Shown: piece after piece, positions 34,301 through 47,500 of the stretch
How the letters are laid out: each line of letters begins with the position of its first letter
Position numbering within the stretch: position 1 is the stretch's first letter
NCBI GenBank assembly: GCA_030847615.1
Contig: JAUMIR010000001.1
Coordinates: 260,275,187 to 260,339,186 of the forward strand
Length of the DNA: 64,000 nucleotides
Source of the DNA: Gambelia wislizenii
Taxonomy: Eukaryota; Chordata; Lepidosauria; Squamata; Crotaphytidae
Direction of reading: 5' to 3'
The notes under the pieces: generated by a model
Seen by the model: only the letters and a program-made list of their open reading frames with translations
What the model was told of the DNA's origin: nothing
Databases searched by the model: none
Program-made: the position numbers and the translations under genes

Positions 34301-37300
34301 GTATGTAGAGCTGCTCTGTTGAACTGATTCAGATGGTTGGTTTTATTGTAGTATAAGTCTATTTTGCCTGTCAAGAGATCTTTCTAGGTCTATTTCAATT
34401 TATTGCTTCAGATAGTTTCACCATGGATGCTAGGAACTGAAGCCAGAGCTCTTATCACTGAAGTGTGGCCATATCCCAGGGTGGGGAATATTTTGTCTTC
34501 CAGATTTTTTGGATTATAGATCCCAGTAGCATCCCTTAAGCTAAATGGGAGTTATAGCCTCAAATGTCTTCAGGGTCAAGGTTTCCCAGTCTTCCCTCAT
34601 TCTAGTCAGTAGATGGTTTTATTCTTCTCTGGAAAAACAGGTGTGAAAACTCCATTTCCTGATTTCAGCCTGTTACACAACAGTATAATTCAGAATCTCT
34701 GTCCATAAAGAGAAGACAGCTCTCCTGTGGAAGAACTGTACAAAATAGGGGGTTATTGTCTGCTTGTTGTTTCTGAACCATAAACTGTTTTGGGGCCCTT
34801 TCATGCTACATAGTTATAGCACTATGGTTCCACTTTAACTGCCATGGCTCCATCCTATGGAATCCTCAGATTGGTAGCTGAGGGAAGGGGCCTTTAAGAT
34901 CCTCAGCCAGGGAGTTCCTCTGGTGTGTCTGACCAAATTACAAGCCCCAGGATTCCATGGGATTGCAGCCATGGCATTTAAAGAGGAATCATAGTGCTAT
35001 AATGGTGTAGTGTGAAAGGGCCCTGGTCAACAAACATACAGGAATATAAGGTTGGGATAATAGTGAGCTCAGTCTATAACTGCTAGTAGCATGAAGAATC
35101 CCTGTGAAGATGCACTGTGATTTATCCTTGGTTGGTGAGGGAGGAGGCCTTCCCTGTAGCCTTGTCCTGTGTCCTGTCTGACTGAACTGATACCGTTTAG
35201 GATCCCAGTCTTTTTTTTTTTTTTTTAAAAACATTAAGTAAATGTGCACAACTCCTATTCTGCTGGCAAGGCAAGAGGGAGGGGTGGCATTTTTGTTCTT
35301 TTTTTTTTTTAACAAAACAATTTCCCTCCCCTTGTGAACAAAAGAGAGTATGAATTCAGACTAGTTCCAAGGGTGGTCTGAATTTTTAACCTGATGGGCA
35401 GCATGATTGAGGTATGGGAACAAGACTTGGAAGTGACATTTTTTGGCCTGCTGTTCCCAGAATCTCACAGCCAGCATAGAAATCCAGGTGAGATTCATAC
35501 TGCTTTGGCCCAAATCTGCAGCACATTAAATTTGGTCTATTCTCACCTGTATTTAAGCACCACACCTGCCAGAGCCCAAACCTGCATGTTTGTTCCCATT
35601 CAAAGCTGTTACTCACACTTGACTCTGAGCCCCAGGAAAAGCAAAGTACCAGTGGAAGTTGCCTCTCTGAAGCCAGAGTAGATAGCTACTGCTGGGGCTT
35701 TGATTTTCCTGGAGCTCAGAGGGACAATTCTAAGCAAAGTGCTAGGGTTAGTAGCCTCTCTGAAGATAGACTGGGCAGCTACCATTGGGGCTTTGATTTC
35801 CCTGGAGCTCAGAGGGGTGATTGTGCACCAGAAAAGCAAAACGCCAGCAGTAGTCACCCTCTCTGAAGCCAGAATGGGCGGCTAGCCTTGCAATGGCGGG
35901 GCTTGAAAGGGGTTCTGATCTCAGAAACAGCAACTACAACTAGGGCTCTGCCTTTGGAATGAGAAGGGGCATTGAGGAAGGGGGGGGGAATGGTGGCGCC
36001 TCAGGCAGCACTTGACCTCTCCCCCCCCTGCCAAATCTGGTGTGGATGGATTGTTCACATGGCAGTTTTCTTCAGTTTCCAGCAAACTCCAGAGGAAACT
36101 ATGAGTTTTCTAATACTCGAATTAAGGGGGTATTTCCTGAGTCTGGTGTAAATAGGGTCCAACAGCATGTGTCACTATCCCACCAGATTCGGAGAAAAGG
36201 CTGCATGTCGTATAGCATTATTGAGCTGGATTCGGGGGTCAGGCAGGATCCAAAATTTGTGACTGGTGTATACAAGCCCACACTCTCTCCTGCTCTGCCC
36301 ATACTGTGTTCTCTTCTGTTCCCTTCTGTCTGATGTGGGATTTTTCTATAGGGCCAGAGAGAGGGCGGGTGAGATTGGTTCTTTTTTTCGAGAAACAAGA
36401 GAGCTCTGTCTCTGCTGCCAGAGAGGAATTTCTGATCTATTATTAAGAGAGCTTTCCCAGAGAGCATGGTACTGCTCTGTAAACACAGTAGGTGTAAGGA
36501 GGAGTTGGACTAGATGGCAGTGGCTGGGTGTATTGCAATGTGTTCAATTCTATATGCTCCCAGTAGGGGACACCGGCAAAATGAAAATTAAACATTTCCA
36601 TCGAGCTCTGTAGGGATCCTCAACAACAAGCAGTTCTGGGAATGGATCATGCCCATTGGTAAACTTTGTGCTTCTGACAAATCTATTTTTCTCCCTCTTT
36701 GTATGATTAGAATCCTAAAATAGTTCTAATTGGTTAATTAACTGCCTAAGTGCTATGCATATGGCTAATTAATTTGCTACAGACTAGAAATTCACAAGGG
36801 ATCTTGGCTTAGTAAAGGAATTTTAAAATCTGAACGAAAATCTTACCCCCTACCCTGCTTAATTTTGATATATTTTCCCAGGAGAGTATTTTTAATTTTT
36901 GATAAGTTTGGGAAGTTGGCTTTATCTCCTGAATTTTAAAACTCAGTTGTAAGAAGTAGATATATTAATAGCTGGAGTGTCTGTGGGGATCATAGCATTA
37001 CTTGTTTCTTTTTTTCTTTCTGTTTTCTTGTTCTTTTTTAGAATGGAAGTGGTGCCCAAACCTTGGAATAAGTCCTTCCTGGCAGCTCGGAACTATATAA
37101 ATGAAAATTTGCATGCGCTGAATCCCACCATGTTGGCTGTTCTTGACCTTTGGCAGACAAACTTTTAGTAAGCAGAGTTTTGAATGCATACATGTTACAG
37201 TTTGGTCAGTGAAAATGCACTGTTTGTACAAAGGTTTTCCAGAGTAGGAGAGCATATGCAAGGCTGACTGTACTATTAGGAAGCATGAGACGGATATGCC

Positions 37301-40300
37301 TCGGGCAGCTAATTTTTGATGTCACCGTAAGGCAGAAAGTTGTTCTTTATTTTGCTGCTAGTGATGGAGGGAGTTTCTTGTGGGAGATTCTGGCACACGC
37401 ACTGAAATAATGTGGCTGGATTTGGGCATATGCTTCACGATTTGGGTATGTTGTGGGTGTGTGGTGAGGAGGGGAAGTGCAATTTCCTGCTCTACCTAAG
37501 GACACAGAAAATGTGGAAGACGATGAACGCCCTGGATGACCTTCTACTTCAAGAACTGAAGAAATTATGGAGAAAATCAGCCAGACCACCAACTCAGTGT
37601 CTGAATGATAGCTGAAGCTGTGAACATCGCCAAAGACACTATGTGGAAAATTTTGCATGAGGATCACAACATGAGAAAAGTTTGTGCCAAGATGGTCCCT
37701 AGGGTTCTCACGCCAGAGCAAAAAGAGTGCTGCAAGGAAATTTGTGCTGACATTCAGCAGCAACTTGAGGTGGACCCAAACCTTTTTTAAAAAATCATCA
37801 CTTGTGATGAAACCTGGATATTTCAGTATGATCCTGAGACAAAACAACAGTCAATCCACTGGGAAACACCATAATCAAGAATGAAAGAAACACGTCAACT
37901 CAAGTCCACATTCAAACCTGTATTCATTGTTATTTTTTACATCAAGGGTGTAATTTTGGCACAATGAGTTTCAGAAGGCAGAACAGTGAACCAGCATTAT
38001 TATAAGGAAGGTTTGACAAAGCTGAGAGAGAGTCAGAAAAAGAAGGCCAGAACTGTGGAAAAATGGTTACATTCTTCATCAAGACAATATGCCTGCTCAC
38101 ACAGCAATTTCTATGAAGCAGTTTTTGGCCAATAAACGCATTACTACACAGATGTGTTGAACCAGCTGACAGAAACTGATCTGCTCCATGCCTTTAACCA
38201 GTGGAAAACAAGACTGCATCAGTTTTTCAGTGTGACCGTGGATTATATTGAAGGGGAGAAGCATTACAATTGTAATACATATAAATAAAGATGGGGTATT
38301 GTATCAGTCTTGTTATTTAACAGACAGACCTCAGATGTTCAACTTGCCTTGCTCCTCAAAGCCATATTCATTGTTGCTGTTTTTTACATCAAGGGTGTAA
38401 TTTTGGCAGAATAAGTTTCAGAAGTCAGAACAGTGAACCAGCATTGTTATAAGGTAGTTTTGACAAACCTGAGAGAAAGAGTCAGAAAAAGAAGGCCAGA
38501 ACTGTGGAAAAATGGTATCATTCTTTGTCAAGACAATATGCCTGCTCACACAGCACTTTCTGTGAAGCAGTTTTGGGCCGAAAAACACATTACTACACAC
38601 ATGTGTTGAACCAGCTGACAGTAACTGATCTGCTCCGTGCCTTCGACCATTGGAAAACAAGACTGCATCGGTGTGTCGGGGTGACTGGGGAGTATATTGA
38701 AGAGGGCAAGCATTAGAATTGTAATACATGTAAGTAAAAATAGGTTATTGATCAGTCTTGTTATTTAATAGACAGACATTGGATGTTCAGCTTGTCTTGC
38801 TCACATCCTTCCTTTCTGTTTTTCGAAGATCTATGATATACCTTTCAGGGCATACTGCCCTCACGAGGTAGTTTACATAGATTTCCAAATATATAAAGAT
38901 AACAATTACCAGTCATCAATTGAAAAACATTAATTTTTAAACCACCAGCAGCTAAAGTTCTTCAAGCACAGTATAATAATTAATCATATATAACATTGTC
39001 TCAGAGTAAAATTGTCTTCTGAGGTTTCTTTAAAAAACAGCACTGGTGCAACCATACATAGGTTTCTCCTTTCTTTTTTGTCACTTTGTCTTATTTCTCC
39101 TTTCCAACCCACCTTCCCCGCTTTGTTGACTTTTACACTATTGAGAGTTTATGTTACTAAGGAAAGGGACCTAACATGTCCACCTGTTATTCAGAAAAAC
39201 AAAAATGAAAATGAAAAAACAACAGTGGGAGTGGAGAAGTTAAGCTCCTCACCACCATGTTCCTAATTTGCTTCCAAAGTAGGGCATCCCCTCTTTGTTT
39301 TCTATGCATCTGGGGCAAACCTGGTGTTTAACAAGTTGCTTTTCTGCTGTATTATATTATTTGAGCCACAATAATGCTGAGAAGGCAAAAAAAGGGATAA
39401 AAGGTAATGGAGGAGGGATGTTATGAGGTGAAGAGGAGTACAGTAGGATCCCCGTATCCACTGATTCATTATCCACTGATTCAATTATCCACGAGACACA
39501 AAACAACACATGTACCATAGAGTTTTCCTAGAAAATGTGTCCTCTCTAGCCATTTTCTAGGTCCTCCAAGGCAATTCTGTGGTATTTTAAACCAGAAGTC
39601 CCATTATTTTCAATGGTGTTCACTATTATCCACAGTTTTCAGTATCCACGCCCCCCCCCCCGAACCAATCCCCAGCAGAAATTGGGGTCCTACTGTACAA
39701 TAATCTTTGATTACCTGGGAAAATACTTTTGGAAGGACTTGATTTTTGAAAAGGCATTTAATTAATAACTTACATTTTATTTAGTGTGTTTATTTCATTT
39801 ATATGCTGCCTTTCTTCCTTCGTGGGATCCAAGGCAGCTTCCAGAAATAGTGAATTTAAAAACAATTACAATAAAATTTAAAACAGTTAAAATGACAAAT
39901 AAAACATTTTAAAAGCATTTTAACATTAAAAAGCTAAATGTGACATCCATTAAAAAGCCCCCTGCTTAAACATTAAAAGCCTGCTTGAAGAAAAATGCCT
40001 TTGCCTTAAAGAAGGAGAGGGAGACCTTGTACAGCAGGAATTGGCATCATATGCCCCCTAGTTTGTGCATACTCTCTTCCAGCCATTTTGGTCACTTCCC
40101 CAGGTAGGGATGAAACAATTATTCAGTTGTAAGGAATGATTTACTAAAAGCATGGTTTTCTGTACAAGCCCAAGTCTTTTAACTTGAAACCGAGGGGTTG
40201 TCTATACGATGAAAATACTCCTGACAGAATTTGCTCGGAAAACGAGCTGTCTTAATGGGGTCCCGCATTGTCTCGTCATATTGTGAAGGGGGGGGGCAAA

Positions 40301-40553
40301 AAGAGGAAAAACTATACGAGAAAAGCATTTGTAGCTTTTCCTGATTTTTTTTTAAAACTTCAGTGATATGTGGATCTCCACTTGTTAAGACAAATGATTC
40401 AACGTGAATTGCTTCCCCATACAAGAGACAAAGTGCAAACCTGATTGGCTGGATGAGTGTAGCGGGCGGGGCTGGGTTACAGGGTAAGCGCTGCCACCAT
40501 GTTGGATTTTCGCCTTAGCGAGTGATTGCTAAGGTGATAAGATGGGGATTTGT

Positions 40554-40608
<55 letters not shown>

Positions 40609-43600
40609 AATGTGGAATATCTCTTGTGTGCATCATAGAAATAGATTTTTTTTAAAAAAAGTTCGGTGGCAGCAGATTTTAAAATGCGAGTAATCCAGTC
40701 GCGGCGGCCATCTCAGCTACAGGCAGGTGAAGTTTATGGGGCTGTAAAACCATTAAGGCAGGTCGCAGCTGCTGCAACTTGCTATTACTGTGGAGCAGTC
40801 CATTTTTTTTCCTTCATGCGAACAAGCCCTGAATTCCATTTAAGTCAACAGAGTTTAGTTCCAAATGTATATATATATTTATTACCAATGTGTAAAATGA
40901 GCAAAAACAGAAACAAGAAAATAACAAGTATGTTTGGATTCTGTTAAATGCATGTAGTGTAAATCTTCCTCAGCAGCTGTTTTTAGAGGCAAGGTAATGT
41001 GGGTCATGAAGGTTTTTCTTTGGAGGTTTTTAAACAGAGGCTGGATGGCCATCTGTTGGGAAAGCTTTGATTGTGTATTCCTGCAAGACAGGGGGTTGGA
41101 CTAGATGGCCCTTGTGGTCTCTTCCAACTCTATGATACTATGATTCTATGCTTCACTCCTCTGCCCATCTTTTCAAAATTGTAGCACCAACCACTTTTCA
41201 TCCAACAACAATGCCTCCTGGAACTTTTCAATCCATCTTAGTTTTGCCTAATTTGAAATGCTTCATTTGTGTTATGATGGAGGGTGAAAACAGAAAATGA
41301 AGAAAGTACCACCACCATCATCAGCCTTTATTGTGGTTAACAAACCATAAGACATAGCAAAATAATTAAAATGCAATATAAACTAAAATCACATTACTTA
41401 TATAAAGTTCACTGATACCTATCTATTACATTTTAGAATTGTACATCTTGTCTAAAAGAACCCTAAGTTCATTTAAGATCATAAAGCAGGGGCAAATCAA
41501 AGTCATTAAGATACATTATAAAAATAGAATTACATTATATAAATTTATTAGCACATATCTATTATGTTTCTAAAACATGCATATCATATTGAAAAACAAA
41601 ACAAAAAACCTTAAGTCCATTCAAGACCATCCAAATATTGTAACTACTATTTTTTCCACTTTTTATCCTCATACTCATTTATCTATAATTAAAAAATAAT
41701 AATAATTCCCCAGCATAGATTTTCCTTGGTTTTTTTCCAGGCTGTGAGGCTGTGTTCTGGAATAGTTTTTCTATTCATAAAGAAACTATTCCAGAACACG
41801 GCCTCACAGCCCAGAAAAAATCCAAGGAAAATCTATGGATGCCGGCCATGAAAGCCTTCGATTTCTCAATTCCCCAGCACTTCATACCAGGTGGTACCTG
41901 AGTTAATGTAAGGTTTGTAGAATGGCTTTGCAAATATTATTAGCTAGTGCAAAGAATTTTGCTACTTCCTTAGTTATCCTTTTGTCAGAGTCACCCAGTA
42001 AATATTTTACAAACCAGTCCCAAGATCTTTCTGTTATTTTCTTAAGAGGGAGCTTATCATTCTCAATTGATCATCTTTATAAAAGGGGCATTGAAAAAGA
42101 ATATGTTGAATAGATTCCACTTTACCCTCACCACAGGGACAGACTTGCTCATTGTGATCCTTTCTTTGGTATCAGCCCTCTAAAACTGCTGAGGGAATGA
42201 CATTAAATCTGGCTCTGCTAAAGGCCTGACGATATTTAGGAATACAATACGATGCCCATATCTGCTGATTCATTATCCACTGATTCAGTTAGCCGTGGTT
42301 TCAGTTTCAGCACAGCTACCATAGAGCCAGTCCTCCTAGAAAATGCATCCTCTCTAGCCATTTTCTAGGTCCTCCAAGGCAACTCTGGTATTTAAAACTG
42401 GAAGTCCCATTATTTTCAGTGATGTTTGCTGTTATTCGTAGTTTTTGATATCCATCCCCACCCCCAGAACCAACCAAGCAGAGTACAGCGTAGCTAGTGC
42501 AATGCCAGCTTGTGAAAGAAAACAGGAGAAATCTGTTTTCTCCTGTATCTAAATTTTTGAGATAGCTAGCATCTTCATTTATACTAAAAGTCAGGCGTAA
42601 ACTAATAAGGAAACAGGAGACATGCGTGAAGAAAGTAGAAAGACAGTCCTGTCACTGAAGTTTGGGGTGTCTTGAAGTTGGAACAGCTGAGCATGCTCCA
42701 GCTTCAGAGCACTCTGAACATCCTGCACCCTGATGGGTTTAAGTGTTGGGTAAACTTGGGTAAATGGCGTTGGAAGCAAAGACGCATCAACACGTCTATA
42801 GAGTGATTACAGAGCGGGAGCTCTACAGAGCATGCCCGCCCTTTTGTTTCACATCTCCGTCTCTTTCTTTGATCTATGTGTCCAAGCCTTTTTGATTCCT
42901 TCCTTCCTGCAGAGTTCACTACCCCCCTTCTTCCAAAAGGCTAGTTGGTACTTTTGTTTCCCTTTCTCTAGGAAGGGAGGAACCATGGGGCTCCTCCAGC
43001 TTGTAGGGACTCTTGAACTAAATTATTCTTTTATCTTTTGTCTATCTCCTTTCCTGTCCCAAGATGGATTTCCTAAAACAATACATGGTAGTTTTTCCTT
43101 TTTAAAAAACTTTACAAGAGCATCCTGAGTATTTTTCTCCTGTTTTCTAGCACAAGCTGGCATTGCACTAGCTACGCTGTACTCTGCTTGATATAACAAC
43201 CAAATATTCCCACAAAAGGTGTGGTTGGGGCCTGGGAGTGCTTATTGAAATTATTTAAATCCAAAGCTTTCCTCACTATACCTAGGCCTTGCACCAGATT
43301 CTCCCCCTCTAATGTTGACCCTTGGGGTGGGGGGAGCTGTGTAAGGGCAGAGATCTTTCTGCAGGAGTGGGCAGAAGGAATTTGGGGTCAGAGCTTCTTC
43401 TCTGAGGTTGGACCTCTCCCCCTGTCTACAGAATGGGCTCTGATATTGTTCGTGGGACTCCATTCCAGGCACCACAGAATTTCATTAATGTGGCTGAAAT
43501 GTTTACTCTTCACACCTTCCACCTTATTTTGGAAATCTCTTTTAAGATTCTCCCCCACCCCACCGCCAATAGCATGGTTTGCTCTTTAAAATATGGGTAA

Positions 43601-44555
43601 TTTTCATCACCTCAAACTGCAAAATGTTATGATCACACAGATGAGCACTCTCATTCCATAGTGTTTTGTAACCCAGTGTACAGCTGTTAAATGTTGACGA
43701 TAGGCAAGCAATAAAAATAATAAAGAAATGGAAGAGAACTAAAACGAGATTAATAGCTGAAAAATGCTCACCCTGGGCTGCCTATATGAAGGCAAATAAA
43801 GCAACATTTGCTTAACTTGTTCTGTGGAGGTAATACCTCATTCTGACAGCTGGAGCCCTGAAGGAACTAATTGTTGTCAGAGAACATTATCTTTAAAATA
43901 TTTCTCAAGTTAAGCCTGATCAGAGTAAGGTTTCTGTTCCTGACAGAGCAAAGCCATTAAACATCACTGTTATTCATTTTAATCAGCAGTTGAGCCAGTT
44001 TCCAAATGTGATATTTTATCCCTAAAGCTCAGATTATATTAATAAAATATGCGATAATTTTAATATTAAAGATATCTAAGTATGTTTTAAAATATATATT
44101 TATTAATGTAGATTGCAGCTAAAGAAAAGATTGGGGGGGGGCGGGCTCCAGAACTTTTTCTTTGCCACATTTAGGTTTTTTGTTTTTTTGTTTTGGTATC
44201 CCTAGGTAGTTATGTCTTACGGGGAAGCTTTAATTGAGTTGTTCCTCCTTTGTTTTCTGGGAACAGAGAAATATCTAACAGTTCATCAGATAGTTTAATG
44301 AATTATAATTTGAGATGTAGGGTTGCCCAGAAGATAAATTCCCTTTTTAATAAGCAAAGTCAATTTTCTTTTAAAGATATTGAACCTGATTAATTTCACT
44401 ACATGGAGACAAAATTATGGCTCTGGATGAACTAAGCAAGAGGCAATGGGTTTGTTGTCCAGGTGTTCTTTATTTGGTGCTCTGTAGTAAATATTGCTGC
44501 AGAGTTAAGAAACACTAGAGGTTGACCCCCCCCATATCTGTGGGGGGTATGTTCC

Positions 44556-44591
<36 letters not shown>

Positions 44592-47500
44592 TACCTGAAA
44601 CCATGGATAATAGACAACTCTATTATTTTCATTGAAACAAATGCTGGAAGATGACCATAAAATTACGTTGGAGAACCTAGAAATGCTTAGACAGACCATA
44701 TATATTATATATTAGTTATTTATACCCCGCTCTTCAGCCACAGGGCTATCAGAGTGGCTTACAAACTGTTTTAAGCAATAGCAATTTACACAGCTACACT
44801 GCATTAAGCAGTTTCCAATGTGTGTTAGCTAATTGCCCCCACAAGCTGGGTACTCATATTTTTTCAGATGTGGTTATGTAAAACCGTGGATACATAATCC
44901 ATGGATATGGGGTTGACCTATACTTTGCAGCTCTGGAATGGTTTGTGTCAGGCCCCCTTCCAAGGGCCAGGAGACTGCTTTGCCACTCCAGACCCACTCA
45001 GGGTCACTACTGTTCTGCCATTGTGCTCTGATGAAGGGAAGATAGACTCACTTGGAGGAGGGTGATACCGAGCTTGTAATCTTACTTTCTCCCCATTCAT
45101 TGTGTCTTCTAAAGCTAAGCCCTTTCCTTCTTAAGTGACTTTTACCTCTATCTCTGTCATTCAGAAGTCTGAGTGGAGCTTGGAGGCAATAAGTTGCAAA
45201 TTGCATTTTAGAGGGTAGCAAGGGTGTATGTATTGTATTAAGTAGGGACACTGCTATTATTATTTTTTCTTTGTGTAATGAGTAATGTTTTCTACTTACT
45301 ATTTTATCTAATTTTTTTATTTAAAATTTTCCAAACGACCTAAAATAGAACAATAACAATACATAATAGAAAAAGAAGAAGAAAAAAGACAAGAAAAGAA
45401 AGAAAAGTCAAAGAAAAAAGAGAGAAGGATAGAAAAGATAAAAGTGACTCCCATTCTTCTTTCAGTGGTCATTAAAATATTCTATATAATCAGTCTAAAC
45501 CTCGCTCATCCATCACAATAAATCTTCCTATAACCTATACAGTACTTACTAATAATCAAAATTGAAGCTTATAAAATCATATACTGTATATATTTTCTAA
45601 GAAAGTCAATACAGAATTAGTAATCTTTACCAACTACTACTATTTCTCTTTCTCTAAATTAAACTAAACAGATCACTCCCTCTAACTAGCTCGTTCTATT
45701 TTAACAACAATCTGTCATAATGTAGGGTATCAAATGTAAATCCTTTCATCTTTATACATTTTCCTAACTCTTTAACCCTAACTCCTAACCCTAACTCTTT
45801 TCCAACTATTTTGCCCTCTCCTCTGATTCTTTTCCAGCTGTCTCCCAACTGCCCACTAAAGAAAGTTGAATTCTACTTAATCCTTTACCTTTAAGAGAAA
45901 TCTCAACCTTACTGTTAAGACTTTTCCTTAATTTTCCTTGACTATTTCCAAAACACCCCTCTCTCATGCTGATATCCCTTTTAATTATCTCGCCCTCCAT
46001 CACACAAATTATCAATCTTAATATCACTTAAAACATTTTTTTAAATTCCATATCCCCCAAAAGGCTTGTTTTATAACAATTTTGTTTATGCTAAGTGAAT
46101 ATCAAACATCAAGCAACTAAATAACACCTTAGATCCAATAAACCCAAACCTTGTTTCTTTATCTATTCATACTTTAAATTTAACTCTTTTTTGGCCAAAA
46201 TTTTGTGATCGTATTGGTTGAACATCAATCCTCAAATTCAATAAAACGTGGAGAGGAAGCATCCTTCCATAAAAACCTTCTTGTTGATTTTGCTAACTTT
46301 GCCCTCGCCTTTCTCTCCTTCCAGAAATCAAACTAAAAACCAAATGTCATTATTGTATTTCAGAAACTCTCTTCAAATGTCATTGTTCCCTCTGGCGATT
46401 TTGCTGTAAATTTCAGCGCTCTTCCTTCCAACTTATTGACTGTCTTTTAAGAAAATAATCTTTTTCTTTCCAATGTTTTTGAGGCCTCTGATGCTCTTTC
46501 CTCTCTGTTTTCTCCCATATTTCCAATACTTTCCCCTGTTTCCTTGAGGATCACTTCAAAATCATCTTTGCCTGGCTGCAAATCACCATCCATAATTTTT
46601 CTTCATATTCTGATGTCTCCCCTCAGTCCTCATTCTCCATCCAAGTCTGTTGTTTCAGTCAACTTTCTAACTCCCAGCATATCATCCATTGCTAATCTGC
46701 AACGTTTTAAGTAGTTTTTCATAAATTTAAATTCCTCCCATATCTCTTGCCAAATTGTTGGATAGCGTACATTTTCTGGGGACTGAATCATTGCCATTCT
46801 TATATTGAACAGAAGCTTGGCATATAAAGAGTTAATAATTTGTCGCCACAACAACTCCTGAGATACAGTGTTGCAATAATACAACCTGGCTGTTTAGCTT
46901 CTCTTGTTATTTAAATTGCTTTCAATGGGATACCTCTGCCAGATAACACAAACCCATTTTCCCATAACAAACCAATCTCTTTCCTTAAAGTTGCTTTATG
47001 TCTGTTTTTACTTGCAAAATACTTACAAAAATAACCAATCTTCCAACTTTTTTTCTTTTTAAATCACAATCTCGTTAAACTTTCTGATTTCACGGTGCAG
47101 TCCTAAACAGTCTTAAACATAGTCCTTGAGGTCTTTCATAGTAGTACCGAAAGCAGGAAACTCACTGAAGTATTGTTGTCACCACTGAGTTGAAGATTTC
47201 TTTTTGTCAAGCAAATTCAGATATTATTAAGACATAATTGAAGAAAAGGTGGGGTTGATGGCTAAGGCGTGTGTACAGAGGCATAAGCTTGCTGAAATTT
47301 TCCTGTGGTGCCCCCCGCTTTGCTTGCGATCGACTATTATGGTCCCCATGAACTTGGAGAGGCTCTCGGACACATGTGGGCAATCTCTAAACTCTCCCCT
47401 TTTCCAGGGAGAGAATCACCAGCTTGCCTCCTTACTGGTGATCATTGCCGCTGCAGCTTTCCCTTTCACGGAGCTCTGTGAAGAGAGTCAGCCAGCTATT

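Noticed and set aside
40557..40605. CRISPR-like array or regulatory GAGA tract
   Set aside because: A plain (CT)n microsatellite replacing the poly-T run of a MITE; no spacers and no further evidence of GAGA function.
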